NCBI GenBank assembly: GCA_964440805.1
Contig: CAYTTR010000018.1
Span: forward strand, 1 to 51,848
Direction: 5' to 3'
Length of the DNA stretch: 51,848 bases
Source: CAYTTR01 sp964440805
Lineage (GTDB): Bacteria > Acidobacteriota > Aminicenantia > Aminicenantales > Aminicenantaceae
The notes below the pieces were generated by a model. It did no database searches. It was not told the origin of the DNA and saw only the letters and a list, made by a program, of their open reading frames with translations. The position numbers and the translations under genes are program-made. Every line of letters begins with the position of its first letter. The stretch's first letter is position 1. Below are positions 25,210-35,270 of the stretch, in pieces.

Positions 25210-26805
25210 TCAGTAAGGCCCGCTGCTATTCTGGATGAGATCCAGGATCACCTGATTGCGCTCGGAGCGTGATTCCCCGACGCTGGTGACGTAGATGGCC
25301 GGAGCATCTACTACCGGACATTTGTTTTCACAAATACCGCAGCCAGTACAGCTTTCGATGTCTACGAAGGGAGCTTTTTCTCTCTTAATGGTTCCGTCTG
25401 GTAACCGGACATCTTCTTCTACCAGTTGTATGGCTTTGGGTGAAATGGGGCAGTGTTCTTCGCAGACAATACAGGGCTCTCCCATTTTATAGGGAATACA
25501 ACGGTTTTTGTCCACCCAGGCTGTTCCTATTTTGACTTCAACTTTTTCCTCCACGGTTAGTTCCTGGATAGCACCTGTTGGGCACACCTGAGTGCAAAGA
25601 GAACAGTAGTATTCGCAGGATCCCATTCGGGGAACTAATATGGGCGTCCATAGTCCCTCGGGGCCGGCTTCGGTCAAGGCTGGTTGAAGGCCATTGGTCG
25701 GGCAGACCTTAAGGCATTCTCCGCACTTGATACACTTTTTCAGGAACATTTCCTCCGGAAGAGCACCTGGCGGGCGAATACATTTGGCAGAAGCCCGCTG
25801 TTTCACTGGCGTCAGCCTGAAGAAGGGGACGGTCAGGACACCAAGCAGGGAAGCGGTGACCATTCTTCGCCGGGACAAATTAACCGGGGCTGAGGGTTGA
25901 GGTGTTAATTTTATTGGGAAGGTGATGGCAGCAGTAGGACAAATGGAAGCGCAGGTGAAGCAGTAGACACATTCGCTTATATTCCATTCTTCCTGAGGAT
26001 AGGGAGTGGCCTGGGTTTCACAGTGGATGGTGCAAAGGCCGCCTTTAATGCATTGGTCCATATTTATCTTCAGTTTAAGGCGTCCCCATCGACCGGCAAG
26101 CCCCAGGAATGCTCCCAGGGGACAAAGGTAACGACACCAGAACCGTTCTCTTTTGATATTAAGCAAAACAATTCCCACAAAAATGATTCCCAAAAGAAAT
26201 CCCTGCTGAAAAACGGTGTTGATGTCCAGGGTTTGGTAGAAATAGAAAAGGCTGTCTCCCAGAGAGATCAGGTTGAGGTTATATAATAGCCCCAGGATGA
26301 CGGAAAAGGTATACCCCAAGGCGGGGATTACACTGGCGGCAAAAGAACGGAAAAGGAAGGATAAGGGATCGAACAGTCCAATTAAATCCAGGGTAAAAAC
26401 AGCGCTTAGGAGAAGGAAAAGAAGAAGATAATATTTCCAGACCACATGATTATCTTTTGTTCTTTTTGGGTGGAGAAGGCCTGTTTTTTTGAAAAGAAAG
26501 GAGAAGAACTGGTGAAGGGAACCCAGAGGGCAAAGCCAGCCACAGGCAACTCTTCCCAGAAGAAGGGATACCCCGAGGGTAATCAGTGATAAGAAGAAAG
26601 CGGTGAAGAAAAGGCGGGAGGCGATAAAAGTTCCCAAGGCCAGGAGTGGGTCGAAATGGAAAAATATTTCCACTCTTCCTATATAATCTCCTCCAGGGAA
26701 CCGGGTGTCTAAAAGAAGCTTAAAAAAAAGAAAAAAAATGAGCAATTGAGAAAGGACTCTCAGAATATGTAGGAATCTGTAAGTTTTAGACCGTCCTTTT
26801 TTCAA
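25210..26805 (-). CDS. Membrane polyferredoxin (NapH/MauN-like) with C-terminal ferredoxin domains
   Basis: This is a 531-residue membrane iron-sulfur protein. The N-terminal half has about five to six helices and two juxtamembrane Cys motifs, CGWLCPLGSLHQF and CRYLCPLGAFLGL, as in NapH-type electron-transfer proteins. Ferredoxin-type motifs follow: CVYCFTCASICP, CIKCGECLKVCP, CSLCTQVCP, CIVCEEHCP and CTGCGICENKCP. A Tat-like RRRMVTASLLG internal segment near residue 305 may start the second half as a separate exported domain. The start codon is TTG at 26805, with GGAG ten bases before it, and it overlaps the DUF362 gene by 20 bases. It probably passes electrons across or along the membrane; partners are unknown. 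Confidence 0.8.
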   Translation of the reverse strand: MKKGRSKTYRFLHILRVLSQLLIFFLFFKLLLDTRFPGGDYIGRVEIFFHFDPLLALGTFIASRLFFTAFFLSLITLGVSLLLGRVACGWLCPLGSLHQFFSFLFKKTGLLHPKRTKDNHVVWKYYLLLFLLLSAVFTLDLIGLFDPLSFLFRSFAASVIPALGYTFSVILGLLYNLNLISLGDSLFYFYQTLDINTVFQQGFLLGIIFVGIVLLNIKRERFWCRYLCPLGAFLGLAGRWGRLKLKINMDQCIKGGLCTIHCETQATPYPQEEWNISECVYCFTCASICPTAAITFPIKLTPQPSAPVNLSRRRMVTASLLGVLTVPFFRLTPVKQRASAKCIRPPGALPEEMFLKKCIKCGECLKVCPTNGLQPALTEAGPEGLWTPILVPRMGSCEYYCSLCTQVCPTGAIQELTVEEKVEVKIGTAWVDKNRCIPYKMGEPCIVCEEHCPISPKAIQLVEEDVRLPDGTIKREKAPFVDIESCTGCGICENKCPVVDAPAIYVTSVGESRSERNQVILDLIQNSSGPY

Positions 26806-27673
26806 TTTTTATTTTCTCCAGCCGAGATTCTCCCAAGCCACGTTCCTGTGCCAGTTGCAGGTATCGAAGTTCCTGGGGTTTTATCTCAAAGAAAGTAGTT
26901 CCGTAAGCATCCACAGCCACCTGATCTATGCCAGCCACTACGGTTTTGCCCATTTGAACATCGGAAAGCCGGCCGCCCTGAGGGCCGTTTCTCCAGAGAA
27001 TCCGATAAGCATCAAGGATGGTCATGACTGGCTTGAAGAAAGATGACAAGTCGATCATGACCTGATCCAGGCCCTGGTGGAGCTGTCCACGATTGCCACC
27101 CACTGCTCCCAACCAGTTTTTCATGCCAAGAGTCAGACGGGAAAGGCTGTGAGTTTTGGCGATAGGTATATTAATGATTTTATCGGTCTCGATAAAGTCG
27201 GTATATATTTCCCACTCTTTTAACCATTCTCCCTTGAGCGGGATTTTTTTCAAACGATGGGGATTAGGAAAAACAACTTTTGCTCCCGCTTCTTTGGCGG
27301 CCTTGGCGATTCCGGAACGGGCATAGGTCCGCCTGGCTGGATTGATGGTATTGTCCAACACTTTTACCTCCCGTGCCCCAGCGTTAAGGCACATCTCCAC
27401 AACTGCAGCCACTACCTGGGGGTTAGTACAGGCAGCCTGTTCAGGTGCCCTGTCCCAGCCGATATTCGGTTTGACTACCACCTGGTCATTCCTGGAAATA
27501 AAGTTATTCATACCGCCTAAGATATCAACGGCTGTCCTGGTGATTTCAGAGGGAGACTCTCCTTCCGCTACGGCCAGCAGCGGAGGTGTTTTTTCTTGGG
27601 AGAAAATCCAGGGAGAGGAGTGAAAAATCAGGCTCCCTACAGCGATGTCTTTCAAAAAGTCTCTTCTTTTCAT
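26786..27673 (-). CDS. DUF362 domain protein with Tat signal
   Basis: This is a 295-residue protein. I chose the ATG at 27673, since AAAGGA lies a proper distance upstream and the twin-arginine signal (KRRDFLKDIAVG) follows directly; the frame is open to 27691. The DUF362 domain covers most of the rest, with VVVKPNIGWDRAPEQAACTNP, INIPIAKTHSLSRLTLGMKNWLGAVGG and VAGIDQVAVDAYGT. DUF362 proteins often accompany ferredoxin genes and bind iron-sulfur or flavin partners, but their reaction is not known. The overlap with the polyferredoxin gene suggests that both act in one exported redox system. Confidence 0.82.
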   Translation of the reverse strand: MKRRDFLKDIAVGSLIFHSSPWIFSQEKTPPLLAVAEGESPSEITRTAVDILGGMNNFISRNDQVVVKPNIGWDRAPEQAACTNPQVVAAVVEMCLNAGAREVKVLDNTINPARRTYARSGIAKAAKEAGAKVVFPNPHRLKKIPLKGEWLKEWEIYTDFIETDKIINIPIAKTHSLSRLTLGMKNWLGAVGGNRGQLHQGLDQVMIDLSSFFKPVMTILDAYRILWRNGPQGGRLSDVQMGKTVVAGIDQVAVDAYGTTFFEIKPQELRYLQLAQERGLGESRLEKIKIEKRTV

Positions 27674-27677
27674 TAGC

Positions 27678-28853
27678 TTATCCTTTTCCAAGAGATTTGA
27701 TGTAGTCGAGAAGGCCCGAGTAGATGCCTTGGGCGATTTCCTGACGGTAGGAAGGAGAGCTTAAGCGGGTTTCTTCTATTTGGTTGCTCAGGTGGGAAAC
27801 CTCTACCAGAACGGAAGGCATCTCGGCTCCGATGAGAACCCAAAAAGGACCGCCTTTAACTCCCAGGTTTTTAACCCCCCTGTGTTTTTGAGAGAGGCTG
27901 GTTACCAGCTGGCTCTGGATGGATTGAGCTAAGGCACGGGACTCTTCGATTTTAGAGTTCTGGACGATCTTGAGGATTATTTCCTTCATTTTGCCGATGT
28001 TCTTGGAAGAAGTTGCATTTTCCCGGGCTGCAATTTCATTGACTGCCGGATCGGTACTGAAGTTTAGAAAAAAGCTTTCCACGCCGCTCCGTTTCCGGTT
28101 GAGATTGGCATTGGCGTGTACAGAGATGTACAGATCAGCCTGTTGCTGGTTAGCTACCACGGTTCTGCTTTCCAAGGGGACATAAATATCGGATTCCCGG
28201 GTAAGAGTAATTTCTAATCCTGGATCCTTTTCCAGGAGTCTTTTTAACCTCAAACAGACATCTAACACCACTTCTTTTTCTTTAAGACCATTTTTACCAA
28301 TACAACCGGGATCGGTTCCTCCATGCCCCGGATCGATGACAATTTTTTGGACTCCCAGGCCAAGCTGCCTGACAAGGCTGTATCCTTCTTTAGTGGGCTG
28401 GGCCGGCCGGGCCAAAGAAGTGGATTCAGGAGCAGAAGGGATTTTATCCGGGAAAATATCAAGAACGATCCTGAAGGGATCCAGAAGGGGAAAGACCTGG
28501 TAACGCTTTACTTTTTTGAAGTCGAGATCAGCTACTATCCTGACCGTGGAAGGGTTTTTCTGGGCCATGCGAATCCTTTGGATGTAAGAGTTGTCAACCA
28601 GGATGGTTCGGTGATGAAGAATGGGATTAAGCTTGGCCTGATAAATATCGATATAGACACGGTCAGGATTGCGGAGTTCGTTAAAGGCATATTCTCTCAG
28701 GCTGCCAATATCAATAACGATTCTGGTATAAGAGGGATGTATGTAGGAGCGGACATCATAGACTTCTACTCGGGAATCAGAAACCTCCGGTAAAAAAGTT
28801 CCTCCCAAGAAAGAGCAGGCGATCAAAATAATAATCACTTTTAGATTTCTCAT
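27678..28853 (-). CDS. N-acetylmuramoyl-L-alanine amidase with AMIN domain
   Basis: The enzyme cleaves the bond between peptidoglycan glycan and stem peptide. The 391-residue protein has a signal peptide (1-24), an AMIN localisation domain (about 30-135, with SYIHPSYTRIVIDI) and an Amidase_3 catalytic domain (about 165-388). The zinc-binding His is in VIDPGHGGTDPG, a Glu in KEKEVVLDV, His in ISVHANA, and the catalytic Glu in VLVEVSHLSN. This is the AmiC-type architecture. It lies 4 bases upstream of the DUF362 gene. The assignment is firm. Confidence 0.92.
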   Translation of the reverse strand: MRNLKVIIILIACSFLGGTFLPEVSDSRVEVYDVRSYIHPSYTRIVIDIGSLREYAFNELRNPDRVYIDIYQAKLNPILHHRTILVDNSYIQRIRMAQKNPSTVRIVADLDFKKVKRYQVFPLLDPFRIVLDIFPDKIPSAPESTSLARPAQPTKEGYSLVRQLGLGVQKIVIDPGHGGTDPGCIGKNGLKEKEVVLDVCLRLKRLLEKDPGLEITLTRESDIYVPLESRTVVANQQQADLYISVHANANLNRKRSGVESFFLNFSTDPAVNEIAARENATSSKNIGKMKEIILKIVQNSKIEESRALAQSIQSQLVTSLSQKHRGVKNLGVKGGPFWVLIGAEMPSVLVEVSHLSNQIEETRLSSPSYRQEIAQGIYSGLLDYIKSLGKG

Positions 28854-28908
28854 CTAATTACAACTAATTCTATATCATTACTCGATGTTGTCAATTTTCC
28901 CTTCAGAT

Positions 28909-30111
28909 TCAGGCCCCAAACTTTTTAAGCTTCCCTGAGTGGGCCAGCATCAAGGGAATGGCCCGAAGAGATGTAAATCTCCCCAGATGTCCTTGAGAAC
29001 ACTCTCTTTCCGAGAGCCGATTGACCTTGTCCTTCATGGCAGATGAAGCACGAAGTAGAAAAGGATTGGGATGCCAGGAATGGCTTTTCAGTTGGCAGGG
29101 AGTGGAGTGGTCAGAGGTGACTACCAATACTTCTGGCTTTAAAGCCACCAGCCGGGGGATGAACGGATCTATTTCTTCGATAGCTTTAACCTTAGCCCGG
29201 AAATTGCCATCTTCTCCGGCTGCGTCAGTTTTTTTATAATGAAGAAAAAAGAAATCGTACTGAGCATAGTGTTTTTCAAGAGTTGTAAAGATTTCCTTTG
29301 TCTCAGCTTTTACATCGAGAATGTCCATTCCCACTAACTTAGCCAGGCCCCGGTACATGGGGTAATGAGCAATAGCGGCCGGGGTAATTTTGTAAAGTGT
29401 GTTCATGGAGGGAATCGATGGATACTGGGAAAAACCACGCAGAAGGATAGTGGTTGCCTTTGCCTCCTCCTTCAACAGTTTTGTGACTTGCTCGATAAAC
29501 TCATTGACAAGATTAGCGGTTTCTTTGGCTTCAGGCCGGAGGGGACGGGTTGGAACCGGGGGCTTATTGTCTTTTTGCGGGTCTGCGTCTGAGAGATGCT
29601 GGGACAGGCCTTTTCCTCTGAAACGAACCACGAAGCGGTGCTCTTTTCCTGGGAAAAGCGATATCTTGAGGGAAGAACCCTTTGGTAGATTAGGATTTAT
29701 TTTGTCGCAGAGACGGGCGTTAATTTCAGTTGAGATCCGGCCGGCTCTGCGGTCTACCACCTGGCCATCTTTGAGGGTGGCAAAGTTGCCCCTGGCAACC
29801 AGATCTTTGTCCTTGACTTCTACTCCCAATCCTAAGGCCTCCAGAATACCCCGTCCGAGAATGTATTCCAGCGGATCGTAGCCAAAAAGGGACAAGTGAG
29901 CCGGTCCGCTGCCTGGAGTTATGCCCATAGAAACAGGATCGGTTAGTCCGCAGACGCTTTCTTTGGCCAGCCGGTCAAGGTTAGGAGTGCTGGCTTTTTC
30001 CAGAGGGGTGAGGCCGTTTTCAGGCAAATCACCCAGTCCGTCAAGAACCAGGAGCACGATTTTAGCATCGTTTTTTAAAGTTAAGTCTTGAGCCAGTGTT
30101 TCCCAGTCCAT
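28909..30111 (-). CDS. apgM: Cofactor-independent phosphoglycerate mutase, archaeal type
   Basis: This enzyme interconverts 3- and 2-phosphoglycerate in glycolysis without 2,3-bisphosphoglycerate. The 400-residue protein starts at 30111 (MDWETLAQDLTLKNDAKIVLLVLDGLGDLP), which matches family members; an ATG at 30171 would add 20 residues of unlikely content. Metal-site features are LVLDGLGDLP and VVTSDHSTPC. TPGSGPAHLSLFGYDP holds the Ser nucleophile. The segment DFFFLHYKKTDAAGEDGNF is also typical. It is transcribed divergently from guaA. Confidence 0.9.
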   Translation of the reverse strand: MDWETLAQDLTLKNDAKIVLLVLDGLGDLPENGLTPLEKASTPNLDRLAKESVCGLTDPVSMGITPGSGPAHLSLFGYDPLEYILGRGILEALGLGVEVKDKDLVARGNFATLKDGQVVDRRAGRISTEINARLCDKINPNLPKGSSLKISLFPGKEHRFVVRFRGKGLSQHLSDADPQKDNKPPVPTRPLRPEAKETANLVNEFIEQVTKLLKEEAKATTILLRGFSQYPSIPSMNTLYKITPAAIAHYPMYRGLAKLVGMDILDVKAETKEIFTTLEKHYAQYDFFFLHYKKTDAAGEDGNFRAKVKAIEEIDPFIPRLVALKPEVLVVTSDHSTPCQLKSHSWHPNPFLLRASSAMKDKVNRLSERECSQGHLGRFTSLRAIPLMLAHSGKLKKFGA

Positions 30112-30190
30112 GGTAGAATAACTATAAAAAAAAGAAGGCTTGAAGTCAATCCAGCTTGCCCGGCCAGTCATCCTCTGCTAAAATCGAAAC

Positions 30191-31723
30191 ATGGATAAGG
30201 TTCTCATCCTTGACTTTGGCTCTCAGTACACTCAGCTTATCGCCAGAAGGGTTCGGGAAATGGGAGTTTTTTCCTTAATCCTTCCTTTTGATGCCTCCCT
30301 GGAGAGAATAAAGAAAGAAAATCCGCGGGCTCTGATTTTCTCCGGAGGACCTCAAAGCGTCTATGAATCCAATGCTTCCATGCCTGATAAAAGACTTTTT
30401 CAGGCGAAGATTCCGATCCTGGGAATCTGTTATGGAGCCCAGCTTATGGCTCACCTGCTTGGGGGGAAGGTTCTTCCTTCCTCTAAAAGAGAATATGGTT
30501 TTGCTTCTCTTCGCATTTTGAGGAACGAAGGAATACTGAGGGAGATAGATCAGAACAGCCAGGTCTGGATGAGCCATGGTGATCTGGTGGGAGAGTTGCC
30601 GGAAGGATTTTTTCAGTCGGGGGGCACTGACAACTGCCGGGCCGCCGTTATTGAGGACCCTTCAAGAAACTTCTTTGGAGTTCAATTCCATCCAGAAGTC
30701 ATCCACACTGAAGAAGGACAGAAATTATTAGCAAATTTCTTGTTTGAAATTGCCCGCCTTAAGCCGGATTGGACCATGGAATCGTTTGTGGAAAAAGAAG
30801 TCAGGGAAATTAGGGCTCAAGTAGGCAGTGGCCGGGTTATCTGCGGGTTGAGTGGCGGTATTGACTCCCTGGTTACTGCCCTCCTTGTACATAAAGCCAT
30901 TGGAGATAATCTCATTTGTGTTGTGGTTGACAATGGACTTTTAAGGACGGGTCAATTCAGGGAATTGACGTCAAGCTTAAAAAAGCTTTTTTATCTGAAT
31001 GTGGTCGGAGTTGAAGCTTCCCAGTACTTCCTTGAGAGGCTTAAAGGCGTTGTTTCTCCTGAAAAAAAACGAAAAATTATTGGAGAAGCCTTCATAAAAA
31101 TATTCGAAGAGGAAGCAAACAAAATAGGCCAAGTTGACTTTCTTGCTCAAGGAACAATATATCCTGATGTGATTGAAAGCACGCCGGTCAAAGGACCTTC
31201 ATCCAGCATAAAATCCCATCACAATGTGGGAGGGCTTCCCGGGGGCTTGATGTTTAAATTAATTGAGCCCCTCCGGGATCTATTTAAGGACGAGGTAAGA
31301 CGCCTGGCTGAGGAAATGGGGATTCCTCGTGAATTCGTTAGTCTCCATCCTTTTCCGGGCCCTGGTTTGGCGGTGAGGGTGATAGGAGAAGTGACTCCGG
31401 AGAGACTGGATCTTCTCCGGCAAGCTGATGACCTTCTTCTCCAAGAAATAAAAACAGAGGGAATTCATGAGCAGCTCTGGCAAGCTTTTGCTGTTTTGCT
31501 TCCGGTTAAGTCAGTTGGGGTTATGGGGGATAAAAGGACTTATCAAAGTGTAGCGGCAATCCGTCTCATTCAGAGCGTAGACGGAATGACTGCTGACTGG
31601 TATCCTGCTTCCCCTAAGCTTCTGGCCAGAATTTCCAACCGAATTATCAACGAGGTTGATGGAGTCAACCGGGTTGTTTACGATATAACCTCAAAACCGC
31701 CTGGAACTATTGAATGGGAGTAA
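30191..31723 (+). CDS. guaA: GMP synthase (glutamine-hydrolysing)
   Basis: GuaA converts XMP to GMP using glutamine and ATP. The 510-residue protein has a glutamine amidotransferase domain (1-190): the nucleophile Cys is in GICYGAQLMAH, and His and Glu are in FHPEVIHTEEG. The ATP pyrophosphatase domain has the P-loop GLSGGIDS near 219. The C-terminal dimerisation domain ends in KPPGTIEWE, the family's usual end. The assignment is certain. Its stop lies shortly before dnaE. Confidence 0.98.
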   Translation: MDKVLILDFGSQYTQLIARRVREMGVFSLILPFDASLERIKKENPRALIFSGGPQSVYESNASMPDKRLFQAKIPILGICYGAQLMAHLLGGKVLPSSKREYGFASLRILRNEGILREIDQNSQVWMSHGDLVGELPEGFFQSGGTDNCRAAVIEDPSRNFFGVQFHPEVIHTEEGQKLLANFLFEIARLKPDWTMESFVEKEVREIRAQVGSGRVICGLSGGIDSLVTALLVHKAIGDNLICVVVDNGLLRTGQFRELTSSLKKLFYLNVVGVEASQYFLERLKGVVSPEKKRKIIGEAFIKIFEEEANKIGQVDFLAQGTIYPDVIESTPVKGPSSSIKSHHNVGGLPGGLMFKLIEPLRDLFKDEVRRLAEEMGIPREFVSLHPFPGPGLAVRVIGEVTPERLDLLRQADDLLLQEIKTEGIHEQLWQAFAVLLPVKSVGVMGDKRTYQSVAAIRLIQSVDGMTADWYPASPKLLARISNRIINEVDGVNRVVYDITSKPPGTIEWE

Positions 31724-31754
31724 TGACGATTTTTCGGGAGCAGACAAAAACAAG

Positions 31755-34700
31755 ATGACTTCAAGAGGTGAAACTACAGCCTTTATTCATCTTCATGCTC
31801 ACAGCGAATACAGTATTTTGGATGGAGCAGTCCGTCTTTCTGCTATGGTTGAGGCGGCCTACCAGAATAACATGCCGGCGGTGGCCCTGACTGACCATGG
31901 TAATATTTTCGGAGCAGTGAGCTTTTTCCGTTTGGCCAAAGAAAGGAAAGTCAAGCCAATCCTGGGTTGTGAGATCTACGTTGCTCCCCAAAGCCGGTTT
32001 GATAAACATCCCGATGATTCTTCGCGAAATCTCTATCACCTGGTATTACTTGTCAAAAACGAGGAAGGATACAAAAACCTCTGTCAGCTCATTACCAAGA
32101 GCTATACAGAAGGATTCTACTATAAACCCCGGATTGATAAAGAACTTCTGGCCAAGCATGCAGGAGGCCTGATTGGTCTCTCTGCTTGTCTGAAAGGAGA
32201 AGTCAGCTTCCATCTTGGTGAAGAGAGGGAAAAAGAGGCAGAAAGAGCAGCCCTGGAATATGCCGCTATGTTTAAAGATGGGGATTTTTATATTGAGTTG
32301 CAAGATCATGGCCTTGAACTCCAGCAAAAAATTAAGCCCGGGCTTATTTCTCTTGCCCGCAGATTGAATCTTCCGCTGGTGGCTACCAATGATGTCCATT
32401 ATCTTCTCCAGGACGATGCGGAGAGCCACGATATTTTGCTTTGTATCCAGACCAATAAAAAAGTAACAGATGCCGACCGAATCAGATTCGGCGTCCAGGA
32501 GTTTTATTTCAAATCAAGCCAGGAGATGGGAGAGCTTTTCGGGGATATTCCGGAGGCGCTGCAAAACACCAGCAAGATAGCGGCCAAGTGTTCCTTTGAC
32601 TTCCCTTCCTCCGGCTATTTTCTGCCTCAGTTCACCGCCCCTGCGGGGATTTCTCTTGAGGAGTATTTTGACCAGGTAGCCTGGGCTGGTTTTCAGAAGA
32701 AAACGGCAATTCTGGAGTCCCGGATAAAGGCAGGCGAGCTTCCTCTGAGAGAGGAATACGAAAAAAGGCTGAAAAAAGAAATAAAGCTGGTTAAGGAAAT
32801 GGGCTTCCCCGGCTATTTTTTAATCGTCTGGGATCTAATTCGGGAGGCTCGTTCCAGAGGCATACCGGTTGGACCAGGGAGAGGCTCGGCAGCCGGCAGC
32901 CTTCTCTCCTTTGTCCTGGGAATAACAGCCATTGATCCTCTGGAGTATGCTTTACTTTTTGAGCGGTTTTTAAATCCTGAACGGATCAGCCTGCCTGATA
33001 TTGACATCGACTTCTGTGGACGCCGTCGAGATGAAATAATCGCTTATGTCAAGAAAAAATACGGCGGGGAGAATGTATGCCAGATCATAACTTTTGGAAC
33101 CATGGCTGCTCGCCAAGCGGTCAGAGATGTGGGGAGAGCCTTGGAGGTTCCCTTGCCCGAAGTGGATAAGATCGCCAAAATGATTCCTCCAATTGGTCCT
33201 GAGGCCAATATTGAGAGCGCCATAGAAAATATTCCAGCCTTGAAAGAATTGAATACCAAAAACACTAAAATTGCCCATCTCCTGTCTGTAGCCAGGAAAC
33301 TCGAAGGACAAGTCCGCCATCCTTCAATCCATGCGGCCGGAATCGTTATTGCTCCCAAGCCCTTAACTGAGTTCATGCCCCTTTACATGTCGGCAAAAGA
33401 GGAAATCACCACCCAATATCCGATGGGCGATATCGAAACTCTGGGCCTGCTGAAAATGGATCTCCTTGGACTCCGGAATCTGACTGTTATTCAGGACACT
33501 CTAAAGCTTATAGAAAAAGACAAAGGAGAGAAAGTTGATCTGGAACATATTCCCCTGAATGACCCCTTGACCTTTAAGCTTTTTCAAACAGGGAATACCG
33601 ACGGAGTGTTTCAGTTTGAAAGCCGGGGCATGAAAGACCTTCTGCGGAATTTCCGTCCGGAGACTTACCGGGATCTCATCGCTTTAAATGCTCTTTACCG
33701 TCCAGGCCCTTTGAAAAGCGGGATGACCGATGAGTTTATCAAGCGAAAAAACAATCCCGAGAGGGTGACTTATGAATTTCCCGAACTAACGCCAATCCTG
33801 AAAGAGACTCAGGGCATTATTGTTTATCAGGAACAGGTTATGATGATCGCCACAGAAGTAGCAGGTTTTTCCATAGCCGAGGCAGATCTTTTGCGCAAAG
33901 CAATGGGCAAGAAAAAGACAGCAGTCATGAAAGCCCAGAGAAACCGGTTTATTAAAGGCGCCCAGAAAAAAGGATTGAGTCAAGCCAAAGCCAGTAAGCT
34001 TTTTGATCAAATAAATTATTTTGCCGGCTATGGCTTTAACAAGTCCCATAGTGCTGCTTATGCCTATTTGGCCTACCGCACAGCCTATTTAAAAGCCCAT
34101 TACCCGGTACATTTTCTGGCCGCCCTTTTAACCTCAGAGGCAGAAAGAGGCGCTACTTCCCAGGTAGTAAAATACATCAACGAATGCAAGGAGATGAATA
34201 TCCGGGTGTTGCCTCCGGATATAAATGAAAGTGATTTGAATTTCATCGTGATCAAAGGAGACATTCGGTTTGGGCTTTCAGCCATAAAGAATGTGGGCAG
34301 CGGAGCGGTCAAGTCCATTTTGAAAGCGAGGAAAAAGCAAGGTAAGTTTGCCTCTCCTTTTGATGTTTTTAAGAATGTTGATTCCAAGACAGCAAACCGC
34401 AAGGTGGCAGAAAGTTTGATCAAAGCGGGAGCCTTTGATTCCTTTGATTGGAAACGCTCCCAACTCTTCCATCTTGTCGACAGAATGCTCGACTACGCTC
34501 ATGAAATACAGAAAATCCGTTCTTCTCCCCAAAGCCTTCTTTTTGGACAGGACCAGGTTGCCCGGCCTTCTATCCCGCCGGAAGTAACGGAAATGAAAGA
34601 GTGGGATGAATCCCTTTTTCTATCTTACGAGAAAGAGGCCCTGGGCTTTTATATATCCAGTCATCCTCTGGCTCAGTATGGTGAAATCTTGAACAAGCTG

Positions 34701-35252
34701 GTATCTCATTCGGTGAAAGATCTGGATGATGAGAAGGATTTTGATAAAGAAATTCGGTTGGCCGGCATTATCTCTTCTGTCAAACCCTTAAAAACCAGAA
34801 AAGATGAACGGATGGCGACCTTCATCCTGGAAGACCTCAGTGGACGAATAGAAGTCGTTGCTTTTCCTGATAGTTATCAGAAATTTTATGATCATCTGAG
34901 GGAAGATCATCTTGTCTGGATTAAAGGGCGCTTTCTGGGAGAAGGAGAAAACCGCAGGGTTCATTTAGTCCATATGATGCCCCTTGAGGAGGCCCTGGAA
35001 AAGCAGGTAAAAAGGATGATCGTTCGCATATTTCTGCCCGGCACAGAAATTTCGGTTTTCGATGAATTAAAAAAAATCCTTCAGCAACACCAGGGTATCT
35101 GTCCCCTTCTCTTTGAACTGGAAAATCCACATTCTTTCAGAATGATTCTTCAGTCAGTAGAAATCCAGGGGATTAAGCCTTCCGACCAGCTTTCCCGGAA
35201 GCTGGAGGCTCTTCTGGGAGAAAATTCTGTTTTTATAGAATATAATTCCTAA
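31755..35252 (+). CDS. dnaE: DNA polymerase III alpha subunit
   Basis: DnaE is the replicative polymerase subunit. From the ATG at 31755 the protein has 1165 residues; the frame can be read from a TTG at 31710 inside guaA, but no ribosome site supports it and the domain starts at residue about 8 of the shorter form. The PHP domain begins HLHAHSEYSILDGA. The polymerase core has GPGRGSAAGSLLSFVLGI and the catalytic PDIDIDFC. An OB-fold near 950-1040 has LAGIISSVKPLKTRKDERMATF. This is the DnaE1-type, not PolC. The assignment is certain. Confidence 0.97.
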   Translation: MTSRGETTAFIHLHAHSEYSILDGAVRLSAMVEAAYQNNMPAVALTDHGNIFGAVSFFRLAKERKVKPILGCEIYVAPQSRFDKHPDDSSRNLYHLVLLVKNEEGYKNLCQLITKSYTEGFYYKPRIDKELLAKHAGGLIGLSACLKGEVSFHLGEEREKEAERAALEYAAMFKDGDFYIELQDHGLELQQKIKPGLISLARRLNLPLVATNDVHYLLQDDAESHDILLCIQTNKKVTDADRIRFGVQEFYFKSSQEMGELFGDIPEALQNTSKIAAKCSFDFPSSGYFLPQFTAPAGISLEEYFDQVAWAGFQKKTAILESRIKAGELPLREEYEKRLKKEIKLVKEMGFPGYFLIVWDLIREARSRGIPVGPGRGSAAGSLLSFVLGITAIDPLEYALLFERFLNPERISLPDIDIDFCGRRRDEIIAYVKKKYGGENVCQIITFGTMAARQAVRDVGRALEVPLPEVDKIAKMIPPIGPEANIESAIENIPALKELNTKNTKIAHLLSVARKLEGQVRHPSIHAAGIVIAPKPLTEFMPLYMSAKEEITTQYPMGDIETLGLLKMDLLGLRNLTVIQDTLKLIEKDKGEKVDLEHIPLNDPLTFKLFQTGNTDGVFQFESRGMKDLLRNFRPETYRDLIALNALYRPGPLKSGMTDEFIKRKNNPERVTYEFPELTPILKETQGIIVYQEQVMMIATEVAGFSIAEADLLRKAMGKKKTAVMKAQRNRFIKGAQKKGLSQAKASKLFDQINYFAGYGFNKSHSAAYAYLAYRTAYLKAHYPVHFLAALLTSEAERGATSQVVKYINECKEMNIRVLPPDINESDLNFIVIKGDIRFGLSAIKNVGSGAVKSILKARKKQGKFASPFDVFKNVDSKTANRKVAESLIKAGAFDSFDWKRSQLFHLVDRMLDYAHEIQKIRSSPQSLLFGQDQVARPSIPPEVTEMKEWDESLFLSYEKEALGFYISSHPLAQYGEILNKLVSHSVKDLDDEKDFDKEIRLAGIISSVKPLKTRKDERMATFILEDLSGRIEVVAFPDSYQKFYDHLREDHLVWIKGRFLGEGENRRVHLVHMMPLEEALEKQVKRMIVRIFLPGTEISVFDELKKILQQHQGICPLLFELENPHSFRMILQSVEIQGIKPSDQLSRKLEALLGENSVFIEYNS

Positions 35253-35270
35253 GATAGAAGTCAGAAGAAA

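Noticed and set aside
31710..31754. TTG start for dnaE inside guaA
   Set aside because: No ribosome site is seen, and the extra 15 residues are not part of the usual DnaE start.
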